The notes beneath the pieces are model-generated. The model made no database searches, was not told where the DNA came from, and saw nothing but the letters and a program-made list of their open reading frames with translations. DNA of 64,000 bases from Phyllobacterium brassicacearum (GTDB taxonomy: Bacteria > Pseudomonadota > Alphaproteobacteria > Rhizobiales > Rhizobiaceae), in assembly GCF_003010955.1 (NCBI RefSeq), contig NZ_PGGO01000022.1, forward strand, positions 1-64,000, written 5' to 3'. The translations under genes and the position numbers were made by a program. Below are positions 57,601 through 64,000 of this stretch, in pieces. The stretch's first letter is position 1. Every line of letters starts with the position of its first letter.

Positions 57601-58154
57601 CGGTACTGGGCGATCAGCGCGGCGATCCGTCCTTTGCGATCCGGCGCGGCATTGTCATTCACGCCCTGTTGCAGATGCTACCCAACCTTGACGCCGGTCA
57701 ACGCGTCCCCGCGGCGAAACGCTACCTTTCCCGAGCCGCCTTTGACTGGAAGCCGGAGGATGTCGAAAACGCTCTCCAATCCGTCCTCGCGGTCATGGAG
57801 AATCCGGGTTTTCAGCCAGTGTTTGCGCCGGGATCGCTGGCGGAGGTTGCGATCATGGGAACGCTGCGTCTGCGCGGCAAGGAACACGCCGTTTCTGGCG
57901 TGATCGACCGGTTGGCGGTGAGGGGCGACAAGGTGCTCATCGTGGATTACAAGACCAACCGCCCGGCGCCGCAAGCGCTCGCCGACGTGCCTGGCGCCTA
58001 TGTGGCGCAGCTAGCCCTTTATAGGCAATTGCTGGAGCCACTCTATCCCGGTAGAACGGTGCAAGCGGCGCTGCTCTTCACGGAGGGCCCGTATCTGATC
58101 AATATTCCCGTGAACGAGATGCAGGATTCTCTTGCCCGTCTCACCGCATCGTGA
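54651..58154 (+). CDS. addA: Helicase-nuclease AddA
   Basis: 1167 residues, UvrD-like SF1 helicase. Walker A SANAGSGKTHVLTERV near 28-43, Walker B LVDEAQDTS near 405-413, motif III GDEKQSIYSFQGA, motif V/VI VHASKGLEA and YVGMTRAEDRL, C-terminal nuclease VSGVIDRLAVRG then IVDYKTNRP near 1100-1110. The 3'-5' motor and one nuclease of AddAB. trxA follows after 87 nt with its own signals. Confidence 0.96.
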   Translation: MRKPRIIPRETVLDQNRAANPRDSVWVSANAGSGKTHVLTERVIRLLLDGTDPSKILCLTYTKAAAAVMQNRVFARLSEWATTDEEKLAQAIEQIDGQAPDRERLAQARRLFARALETPGGLKIQTIHAFCEAILHQFPLEANIAGHFELMDDLMQVALVGEARRQLLQSARLDKNAELAAAFADVLDAAGEFGLQGLLDEAVSKRHDLARFIHDIGHDELRRETFYAHFGFASTDTEDSILATLWPVREFDSAILGEILEIPRSATRAQEFALILRFAKVNQQIDQREATLKTAFLKAGGEPKSGSFVSSKAVTDRVPDFIERFDRAAQRVFEGLDRLKQLRLVRLTLSALALVDDLLGRYQQMKKAHGLLDFDDLIVRTMNLLARQDAGPWVQYKLDKGIDHMLVDEAQDTSPNQWRVIRLLSEEFFAGKTARNIRRTLFAVGDEKQSIYSFQGAVPEDFAEHGRATERKTRQSELSFERVNLNFSFRSAPDVLSAVDKVFARPEANRGFGVDHRATVHTAIRANDPGEVQIWDMLTPETVRQEDDWRKPVDSLPAPPVRLAEQIAKTIELWLKDGEILEGQKRRLEARDIMVLVRKRDQFMSALSRELKRRQVPVAGADRLKLTDHIAVKDLMALGRFMLLSSDDLSLAAVLKSPLFKLGDDQLFALAHGRAENETLYQRLIARSEEDLTLFDVAKRLRDWRSRADTVPVFEFYADILGPGGARRDILARLGNEAGDVIDEFQNYAVATEKTGLPGLQAFLEILDAAAPEIKRELDQSRNEVRIMTVHASKGLEAAVVFLVDSGSAASAGGRTPNLLSFDMKEKDGWEGKGFLFVPSKAHATQFTGNILNGLKVRAEEEYRRLLYVGMTRAEDRLIVCGYRGARFARDIWHDLVDDALAEASEPFQHPVEGVVAKRYRVTEPVPMVTVESDAAGEVDGVPFPSSYRMPMAREAGLPRPLAPSGVSVLIEPDNEAPLVIGSPVLGDQRGDPSFAIRRGIVIHALLQMLPNLDAGQRVPAAKRYLSRAAFDWKPEDVENALQSVLAVMENPGFQPVFAPGSLAEVAIMGTLRLRGKEHAVSGVIDRLAVRGDKVLIVDYKTNRPAPQALADVPGAYVAQLALYRQLLEPLYPGRTVQAALLFTEGPYLINIPVNEMQDSLARLTAS

Positions 58155-58241
58155 CAAGAACCAGAGTGCTCTGACTTGACGAGCGTGAGCCGACTCACCA
58201 CATGATGTGCAACACATCCACCAACACACAAGGAAAAGCCT

Positions 58242-58565
58242 ATGGCTACCGTCAAGATCGACACCAGCAATTTCCAGTCCGATGTAATCCAGTCAGGTCA
58301 GCCTGTCGTTGTTGATTTTTGGGCTGAATGGTGTGGCCCGTGCAAGATGATCGCGCCCGCTCTTGAGGAGATCGCTTCGGAAATGGAAGGCAAGGTCACT
58401 ATCGCCAAGGTCAATATCGACGAGAATCCGGAACTGGCAGCCCAGTTCGGCGTGCGTTCGATCCCGACCCTGCTGATGTTCAAGGATGGCGAACTTGCTG
58501 CCAATCTGGTTGGTGCGGCCCCCAAGAGCAAGCTGACCGACTGGATCAGGAATTCAGCCGCCTGA
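58242..58565 (+). CDS. trxA: Thioredoxin
   Basis: 107 residues with [13 protein letters not shown], the redox WCGPC near 30-34, and the cis-Pro loop RSIPTLLMF. General dithiol reductant in the cytosol. AAGGA lies seven bases before the ATG. TTGACG in the 87-nt gap may be part of a promoter. Confidence 0.97.
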   Translation: MATVKIDTSNFQSDVIQSGQPVVVDFWAEWCGPCKMIAPALEEIASEMEGKVTIAKVNIDENPELAAQFGVRSIPTLLMFKDGELAANLVGAAPKSKLTDWIRNSAA

Positions 58566-58583
58566 TCGACTTCACTTTCGAGT

Positions 58584-58613
58584 AAAAAGCCCGGCCTTGT
58601 GCTGGGCTTTTTT
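58584..58613 (+). terminator. Bidirectional terminator between trxA and folC
   Basis: AAAAAGCCCGGC / GCTGGGCTTTTTT (one G-T pair) with loop CTTGT; T-runs on both strands. It ends one base before the folC stop. Confidence 0.85.
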
Positions 58614-58614
58614 A

Positions 58615-59943
58615 TTATTGCGGGGGCGTCCCATTGTCCGAAAGGACGTCGCCTGCGAGATAAAGCGAACCGCCAATCAGTATGCGCGGCGCCGGCTCGG
58701 ATTTGTCCCAGCTGTCGCGCAGGATTTTCAAGGCATTCTCGACTGAATGAACAGGTTCTGCCGAAAGCCCTGCCTCATGAGCGGCGATCGCCAGCTCATC
58801 GTGTGGAATGCCCGCACCACTGGAGCGGATCGGCACGGTATAAACGTGGCGCGCCATTCCCGTGAAGGCCTGGAAATAACCCACCGGATCCTTGGTATTG
58901 ATCATCCCGGTGATGAGGAACAGCGGTCTTTGACTCCGGTCCTCGAGTGTGGCGACAGCTTCGGCAATGACGAGCCCGGCACCCGGATTATGTCCGCCGT
59001 CGAGCCATATTTCCGACCCCGGAACCGCCAGGTCGACCAGCTTGCCCTTGATGAGCCGCTGCATGCGCGCTGGCCACTCCACCGATGACATCGCCGTCTC
59101 GACCGCATATTCGGGGACGCTGAATCCCGCGGTCCTGACCGCTTGGATGGCAGCGGCAGCATTGGCTAACTGATGGCGGCCGAGCAGGCCTGGCATCGGC
59201 AGATCCATCAAGCCGGTATTGTCCTGATAGATCATCCGGCCGCGTTCTTCAAAGCTGAGGAAGTCCTGGCCATAGACCGAGTACGGGCAATCGCGCCGTT
59301 CAGCGGTCTCGATCAGCACCATGCGCACGGCTTCTTCTTCCTGCGCCCCGATAACGACCGGACAGCGTGGCTTGATGATGCCGGCCTTTTCTGCCGCGAT
59401 CAGCTCGACCCGGTCACCGAGGTAAGACTGGTGATCGAGTGAAATTGGCATGATGACGCTGACGGCAGGCTCGGGGATCACATTGGTTGCGTCGAACCGG
59501 CCGCCAAGACCGACCTCAAGGATGACGGCGTCTGCCGGATGCTCCGAAAACAGCACGAAGGTGACGGCGGTCAGGATTTCGAACACGGTAATTGCCTGTC
59601 CGGCATTGGCTGCGGCGACCCGCTGAACTGCTTCGGCAAGAACATCGTCATCGACGATCTTGCCACCGCCGGGGCTTCCCAAACGATAGCGTTCGTGCCA
59701 GCGCACAAGATGCGGGGAGGTGTGGACATGAACCGTATAGCCCGCGGCCTCCAAGAGCGCGCGGGAGAATGCGACGGCCGAACCCTTGCCATTGGTGCCT
59801 GCCACGTGAATGACGGGCGGCAGACGCAGATGCGGATTGCCCAGTGTGTCCAGAAGACGGGTAATACGGCCCAATGACAGGTCAAAGCCCTTGGGGTGCA
59901 AGCCCAATAGCCGTTCTATCTCTTGTTCAGCGCGCGACGGCAT
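58615..59943 (-). CDS. folC: Folylpolyglutamate synthase / dihydrofolate synthase
   Basis: 442 residues from ATG 59943 (MPSRAEQEIERLL); an ATG eight codons earlier is possible. Mur-ligase fold: P-loop HVAGTNGKGS near 46-55, omega-loop HTSPHLVRWHERYRLG, ILEVGLGGRFDATNVI near 139-154. It adds glutamate to dihydropteroate and to folates. Runs with accD and trp genes on the minus strand, the accD-folC order common in proteobacteria. Confidence 0.95.
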   Translation of the reverse strand: MPSRAEQEIERLLGLHPKGFDLSLGRITRLLDTLGNPHLRLPPVIHVAGTNGKGSAVAFSRALLEAAGYTVHVHTSPHLVRWHERYRLGSPGGGKIVDDDVLAEAVQRVAAANAGQAITVFEILTAVTFVLFSEHPADAVILEVGLGGRFDATNVIPEPAVSVIMPISLDHQSYLGDRVELIAAEKAGIIKPRCPVVIGAQEEEAVRMVLIETAERRDCPYSVYGQDFLSFEERGRMIYQDNTGLMDLPMPGLLGRHQLANAAAAIQAVRTAGFSVPEYAVETAMSSVEWPARMQRLIKGKLVDLAVPGSEIWLDGGHNPGAGLVIAEAVATLEDRSQRPLFLITGMINTKDPVGYFQAFTGMARHVYTVPIRSSGAGIPHDELAIAAHEAGLSAEPVHSVENALKILRDSWDKSEPAPRILIGGSLYLAGDVLSDNGTPPQ

Positions 59944-59985
59944 TGCGTACCCGGGGTTCACGATCATCCAGTAGATCGAAGGAAA

Positions 59986-60909
59986 TCAAGACTCGGCTTC
60001 GACGGGTGCCGGCAGTGAAGCGGCCAAGCCGTTCGGAAGTTCCTCGGGCTTTTGGGTCGCCGGCTCGCCCATCATCATCTTCAAGAGGCGTGCGATGGTC
60101 GATTTCAGCTCTGTACGCGGCACAACCATGTCGACCATACCGTGGGTCTTCAGGTATTCTGCGCGCTGGAACCCTTCAGGCAGCTTTTCGCGAATGGTCT
60201 GCTCGATGACGCGCTGCCCGGCAAATCCGATCAATGCACCCGGCTCTGCAATATGGATATCGCCCAGCATCGCATAGGAAGCGGACACGCCTCCTGTCGT
60301 AGGGTTGGTCAGAACGACGATATAGGGAAGGCCGGCCTCCTTAAGCATTTCGACAGCGACTGTCGTGCGCGGCAGCTGCATGAGCGAAAGGATACCCTCC
60401 TGCATGCGTGCGCCGCCAGACGCTGCGAAGAGCACCAGCGGCTTCTTCTGGGCGATTGCCGTCTCGAAGCCCTTGATGATCGCTTCGCCGGCGGCCATGC
60501 CGAGCGAACCGCCCATGAAACTGAAATCGTGAATCGTAACGACGATTGGCAGATCCTCGATTTTGCCGAGGGCGTTGATGATCGCATCATCCTGACCGGT
60601 CTTGGCGCGATGTTCCTTCAACCGGTCGACATAACGCTTTTCATCGCGGAACTTCAGCGGGTCGGTCGCGACCCTCGGTTGTTCGAGTGTTTCGTACACA
60701 CCGTCATCGAAGAAGAACCGCAACCGGTCCCTGGCTGGAATGCGCATGTGGTGGCCCGAGGAGGGCGCGACCCACTGGTTCTTTTCTAGGTCCGTATGGA
60801 AAACCATCTCACCGGATTCGGGATCCTTGATCCAGAGATTCTCCGGCATTTCACGGCGGCCAAGCATCGAATTGATCTTTGGCCGGACGTAATTCGTGAT
60901 CCAGTTCAT
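59986..60909 (-). CDS. accD: Acetyl-CoA carboxylase carboxyltransferase subunit beta
   Basis: 307 residues. [20 protein letters not shown] near 164-183 and [16 protein letters not shown] near 203-218 form the carboxyltransferase crotonase-like core. The N-terminal segment [11 protein letters not shown]...SSGHH is where a four-Cys zinc ribbon normally lies; no cysteine occurs anywhere in this protein. It transfers the carboxyl from biotin to acetyl-CoA with AccA, the first step in fatty acid synthesis. Confidence 0.96.
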   Translation of the reverse strand: MNWITNYVRPKINSMLGRREMPENLWIKDPESGEMVFHTDLEKNQWVAPSSGHHMRIPARDRLRFFFDDGVYETLEQPRVATDPLKFRDEKRYVDRLKEHRAKTGQDDAIINALGKIEDLPIVVTIHDFSFMGGSLGMAAGEAIIKGFETAIAQKKPLVLFAASGGARMQEGILSLMQLPRTTVAVEMLKEAGLPYIVVLTNPTTGGVSASYAMLGDIHIAEPGALIGFAGQRVIEQTIREKLPEGFQRAEYLKTHGMVDMVVPRTELKSTIARLLKMMMGEPATQKPEELPNGLAASLPAPVEAES

Positions 60910-60954
60910 GATCGGTCCTGTTCTTCTCTTCTGAGTTTCGCTGATTTAGGGCTT

Positions 60955-61794
60955 CTACTCGGCTGCGGCAAGCCTTGACGCGCGCACGCCGCTGGAAAGC
61001 CCCTGCACCATGGTGGCAACTGCCTCGGCCGGGTCAGCAACCAGTGAACCATCGGGGTTAATTGTATTGGCCACTGCATTGACGATGGCCGTGCCAACCA
61101 CGACGCCGTCGGCAGCCGAACCGATCACCTTGGCCTGTTCGGCGGTTTTGACGCCGAAGCCAACGACGACCGGCAGATCCGTATGCCTCTTGATCCGCTC
61201 GACAGCCGCTGCCACGCGGCTCGTATCGGGCAATGCTGATCCGGTGATGCCGTTCATCGATACGTAATAGACGAAGCCCGATGTGTTCTGCAGGACTTTC
61301 GGCAGGCGCTTGTCGTCGGTCGTCGGCGTTGCCAGACGAATGAAGTTAACGCCGGCCCTAATGGCGGGGATGCACAATTCCTCATCCATTTCCGGCGGCA
61401 GGTCGACGACGATCAGGCCGTCGACGCCGGACGCAACCGCATCCTTCAGGAAGCGGTCGACACCATAGATGTAGATGGGATTGTAGTAGCCCATCAGGAC
61501 GATGGGCGTGGTCTCGTCCGTTTCGCGAAAGCGCGCGGCCATTTCCAGCGTTCGCGTCAGTGACATGCCCTTTTTCAACGCACGCAAGCCCGCTGCCTGA
61601 ATTGCGGGACCGTCGGCCATTGGATCGGAGAAGGGAACGCCGAGTTCGATGATGTCGGAGCCGGAACCCGGCAAGCCCTTCATGATCTTGAGCGAGGTTT
61701 CAAAATCCGGATCGCCGCCCATGAAATAGGTGACGAGGGCTGGACGGCCATCGGCCTTGAGCGCTGCAAATTTTCTGTCGATACGCGTCGTCAT
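60955..61794 (-). CDS. trpA: Tryptophan synthase alpha chain
   Basis: 279 residues, TIM barrel. The catalytic Glu is in [22 protein letters not shown] (near 48-69) and Asp in [11 protein letters not shown]. The alpha subunit cleaves indole-3-glycerol phosphate and channels indole to TrpB. The ATG is 2 nt past the trpB stop. Cluster order trpF-trpB-trpA-accD-folC. Confidence 0.97.
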   Translation of the reverse strand: MTTRIDRKFAALKADGRPALVTYFMGGDPDFETSLKIMKGLPGSGSDIIELGVPFSDPMADGPAIQAAGLRALKKGMSLTRTLEMAARFRETDETTPIVLMGYYNPIYIYGVDRFLKDAVASGVDGLIVVDLPPEMDEELCIPAIRAGVNFIRLATPTTDDKRLPKVLQNTSGFVYYVSMNGITGSALPDTSRVAAAVERIKRHTDLPVVVGFGVKTAEQAKVIGSAADGVVVGTAIVNAVANTINPDGSLVADPAEAVATMVQGLSSGVRASRLAAAE

Positions 61795-61796
61795 GA

Positions 61797-63047
61797 TCAG
61801 ATGTCCATCCCTAGAAGCTGCCCGACCGTGTGCACATCCTTGTCGCCGCGGCCCGAAAGGTTGACGATCATGATCTTGTCTTGGCTCATCCTCGGCGCGA
61901 TCTTCACCGCATGGGCGATTGCATGCGCCGACTCCAGAGCCGGAATGATGCCTTCTGCGCGCGTTGTAAGCTGGAAAGCATCCAGCGCCTCATTGTCGAG
62001 GATCGGCACATAGGAAACCCGGCCCGTGTCACGCAGCCAGGAATGCTCGGGGCCGACGCCAGGATAATCGAGGCCGGCGGAGACCGAGTGCCCGTCGAGG
62101 ATCTGGCCATCCTTGTTCTGCAGCAGATAGGTGCGGTTGCCGTGCAGAACGCCGGGCCGGCCAGCACTCATCGAGGCGCAATGTTCTTCGCCGTCGAGCC
62201 CGCGCCCGCCGGCTTCGATACCGATGATCTCAACGCTCTTGTCGTCAAGGAAAGGATGGAACAAGCCGATGGCATTCGAACCGCCGCCGACAGCCGCGAT
62301 GATCGTATCCGGCAGGCGGCCTTCGCGTTCCAGGATCTGTTCGCGTGCCTCGGTACCGATGACCGACTGGAAATCGCGCACGAGTTCGGGATAGGGATGC
62401 GGGCCAGCGGCCGTACCGATCAGGTAATAGGTGTCCTCGACATTCGAAACCCAGTCGCGCAGGGCCTCGTTCATGGCGTCCTTCAGCGTGCCGTGGCCCG
62501 AAGAGACCGGCTTGACCTCCGCGCCGAGCAGTTTCATGCGGAAGACGTTCGGCTTCTGCCGCTCGACGTCCGTTGCGCCCATGTAGACGACGCAGGGCAG
62601 GCCGAACCGCGCTGAAACCGTGGCGGAAGCAACCCCATGCTGACCGGCGCCGGTCTCTGCGATAATACGGGTCTTGCCCATGCGTTTGGCTAGCAGGATC
62701 TGGCCAAGGCAATTGTTGATCTTGTGACTGCCCGTGTGGTTCAGGTCTTCACGCTTGAAATAGATCTTGGCGCCGCCATCAAGACCCTGATCCTTGGCGA
62801 GCTGGCGCACATGCCGCGTCAGACCTTCGGCATAATAGAGCTTGGACGGACGGCCGGCATAATGGGTGGACAATGCCTGGAGTTCTGCCTTGAAGGACGG
62901 ATCGTTCTTCGCGTCGTCATAGGCCTGTTGCAGTTCAAGGATCAGCGGCATCAGGGTCTCGGCGACAAATCTCCCGCCGAAAATGCCGAACATGCCCTCT
63001 TCATCTGGACCTGTCTTGAATGAATTGGGCTCAACCACCGTGTTCAC
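61797..63047 (-). CDS. trpB: Tryptophan synthase beta chain
   Basis: 416 residues, PLP-dependent. The PLP lysine is in [11 protein letters not shown] near 103-113 and the phosphate-binding GGGSNAIG near 247-254. It condenses indole with serine. GTG start with GGAG six bases upstream. The 97-nt gap to trpF holds two tandem hairpins. Confidence 0.97.
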   Translation of the reverse strand: MNTVVEPNSFKTGPDEEGMFGIFGGRFVAETLMPLILELQQAYDDAKNDPSFKAELQALSTHYAGRPSKLYYAEGLTRHVRQLAKDQGLDGGAKIYFKREDLNHTGSHKINNCLGQILLAKRMGKTRIIAETGAGQHGVASATVSARFGLPCVVYMGATDVERQKPNVFRMKLLGAEVKPVSSGHGTLKDAMNEALRDWVSNVEDTYYLIGTAAGPHPYPELVRDFQSVIGTEAREQILEREGRLPDTIIAAVGGGSNAIGLFHPFLDDKSVEIIGIEAGGRGLDGEEHCASMSAGRPGVLHGNRTYLLQNKDGQILDGHSVSAGLDYPGVGPEHSWLRDTGRVSYVPILDNEALDAFQLTTRAEGIIPALESAHAIAHAVKIAPRMSQDKIMIVNLSGRGDKDVHTVGQLLGMDI

Positions 63048-63064
63048 TGCTCACTCCGTTCGTT

Positions 63065-63137
63065 GCATTCCCTGTCGTTTCGTCGAAACGACGGCCTCTT
63101 GTCCTGGCACTCCCTGTCGTTTCGTTGAAACGACCGC
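63065..63137. repeat. Two tandem hairpin repeats between trpF and trpB
   Basis: 31-nt units at 63065-63095 and 63107-63137 (27 of 31 identical, period 42). Each centres on a near-perfect palindrome, GTCGTTTCGTCGAAACGAC and GTCGTTTCGTTGAAACGAC. No T-run follows, so not ordinary terminators. Confidence 0.85.
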
Positions 63138-63144
63138 ATTTGAT

Positions 63145-63804
63145 TCAGGCCGCATCGGCGCTTTTGGCGGCGCGCACGGCCCGGAAAAATTCCCCGATCA
63201 GGCCAACATCTTTTACGCCCGGCGCGGACTCGACACCGGATGAAATATCGACGCCGTTCGGCAAGCTTGCTTTCAGCGCATCGCCTATATTGCCCGCATT
63301 GAGACCACCGGAAAGCATGTAATCGATGGAGGCGTCAAGGCCGCTCAGTACCTGCCATTCGAAAGAAACGCCATTCCCACCCGGGAGCTCCGATCCCTTC
63401 GGCGGTTTGGCATCGAAAAGCATGCGGTCAGCGACGCCGACATAGGTCGCAATCTGGTCAAGGTCGCTGCGTTCGCGCAGGGCGAAGGCCTTGATCACCG
63501 GAAGCCCGTAGCGTGCCTTGATTTCCTCCACTCTGGCGACGCTTTCCTCTCCGTGCAGTTGCAGCATGTCGGGATTCATCGCGGCGACGATCTGATCGAG
63601 GAATGTGTTGTCCGCGTTGACCGTGACAGCAACCGCTTTGGCGCGTCCTCTGGCAGCCTGCCGCAAGCGACCAGCCTCGGCTGGATCGACGTTGCGCGGG
63701 CTTTTTGCAAAGAAAATGAAGCCGATATGCGATGCGCCGCCGTCCAGCGCTGCTGCAACGGCTTCGTCGGTTTTCAACCCGCATATCTTGATATCAAGGC
63801 TCAT
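63145..63804 (-). CDS. trpF: Phosphoribosylanthranilate isomerase
   Basis: 219 residues from ATG 63804 (MSLDIKICGLKTDEAV) with GGCGG upstream; the open frame goes on to 63852 without similarity. The general base Cys is in KICGLKT and the Asp in LSGGLNAGNIGDAL region. Converts PRA to CdRP. First of the trpF-trpB-trpA run. Confidence 0.96.
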   Translation of the reverse strand: MSLDIKICGLKTDEAVAAALDGGASHIGFIFFAKSPRNVDPAEAGRLRQAARGRAKAVAVTVNADNTFLDQIVAAMNPDMLQLHGEESVARVEEIKARYGLPVIKAFALRERSDLDQIATYVGVADRMLFDAKPPKGSELPGGNGVSFEWQVLSGLDASIDYMLSGGLNAGNIGDALKASLPNGVDISSGVESAPGVKDVGLIGEFFRAVRAAKSADAA

Positions 63805-63862
63805 CAGCCGCCACTCGCACGAAAATGCGTCAAAGTCGAGGATTTTGCGCATGGATCAATAG

Positions 63863-64000
63863 TTAGAGATGGTGGTGATAGCCTTCTTTGACAAGGAAAT
63901 CGAACGCGTCCGCGACAGATGCAGGGACGGATTGCGCTATCTGGAAGCCTTTAGCCGGATAGTCGCGTATTCGCTGCACGTCACCGACCAGTTCGTGGAT
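63863..64000 (-). CDS. C-terminal part of an unidentified protein (runs off right edge)
   Basis: Open on the minus strand from the window edge to a TAA at 63863-63865: 45 residues, with RIRDYPAKGFQIAQ and a C-terminus DAFDFLVKEGYHHHL. No membrane segment. The pattern reminds me of the tail of patatin-like phospholipases but I cannot confirm this. The stop is 58 nt before the trpF start on the same strand, so it may be cotranscribed with trp genes. Confidence 0.55.
   Translation of the reverse strand: MHELVGDVQRIRDYPAKGFQIAQSVPASVADAFDFLVKEGYHHHL

Overview
The window looks like chromosomal DNA of an alphaproteobacterium of the order Rhizobiales (Hyphomicrobiales), most like the Phyllobacteriaceae/Brucellaceae group. 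This rests on the gene order around hemE, the ChvI/ChvG pair followed by a short HPr kinase, a Tyr-type DivL, a TsaE-phosphotransferase fusion, and ParB/parS next to rsmG-mnmG-mnmE. I cannot name the genus. Genes are dense, often overlap by ATGA or GTGA, and are mostly housekeeping. No phage, CRISPR array or complete IS is visible.

Layout. Position 1-64 holds the start of a possible IS-type HTH ORF running off the left edge. 66-7500 carries leuB and leuD, a CitE-like lyase, small DUF1737 and YunG genes, then a minus-strand run: zincin metallopeptidase, TetR, Trm112-like, LonN-domain, CnoX and ProX deacylase. 7684-7758 is tRNA-Gly(GCC), followed by holA. 8953-15160 is the segregation/tRNA-modification block parB, parA, rsmG, mnmG, mnmE, with three parS sites. 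Next come yyaL, rho, hemJ and hemE. The gap 20337-20749 between hemE and ppsR is the best candidate for the chromosomal origin: it is partly AT-rich, has DnaA-box-like sequences and four GANTC sites, and sits next to hemE as in Caulobacter. On its far side are ppsR, maf, aroE, coaE, dnaQ, then secB and fxsA, and a coupled set tim44-like, mltA (with a fourth parS inside it), smr and xre.

28556-40637 holds a DUF1402 gene, hslV-GNAT-hslU, the histidine cluster hisB-DUF2628-hisH-hisA-hisF-hisE with coaA, then alkB, a BON-LysM gene, arfB and pckA. 40965-44966 is the envelope/PTS regulatory set chvI-chvG-hprK-manX-ptsH, followed by ahcY with a possible SahR-like operator. 46774-58154 is a co-oriented run: divL (Tyr in place of the phospho-accepting His), tsaE-amgK fusion, murU-like, addB, addA. 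The end holds trxA, folC, accD (no cysteines), trpA, trpB, trpF and the tail of an unidentified gene.

The main points for a second look are the oriC/parS architecture, the Tyr-type DivL whose N-terminus is partly encoded by a dispersed repeat also found upstream of hslV, the rho terminator inside the convergent yyaL gene, and tandem hairpins between trpF and trpB. I saw no convincing wholly new defence or biosynthetic system.
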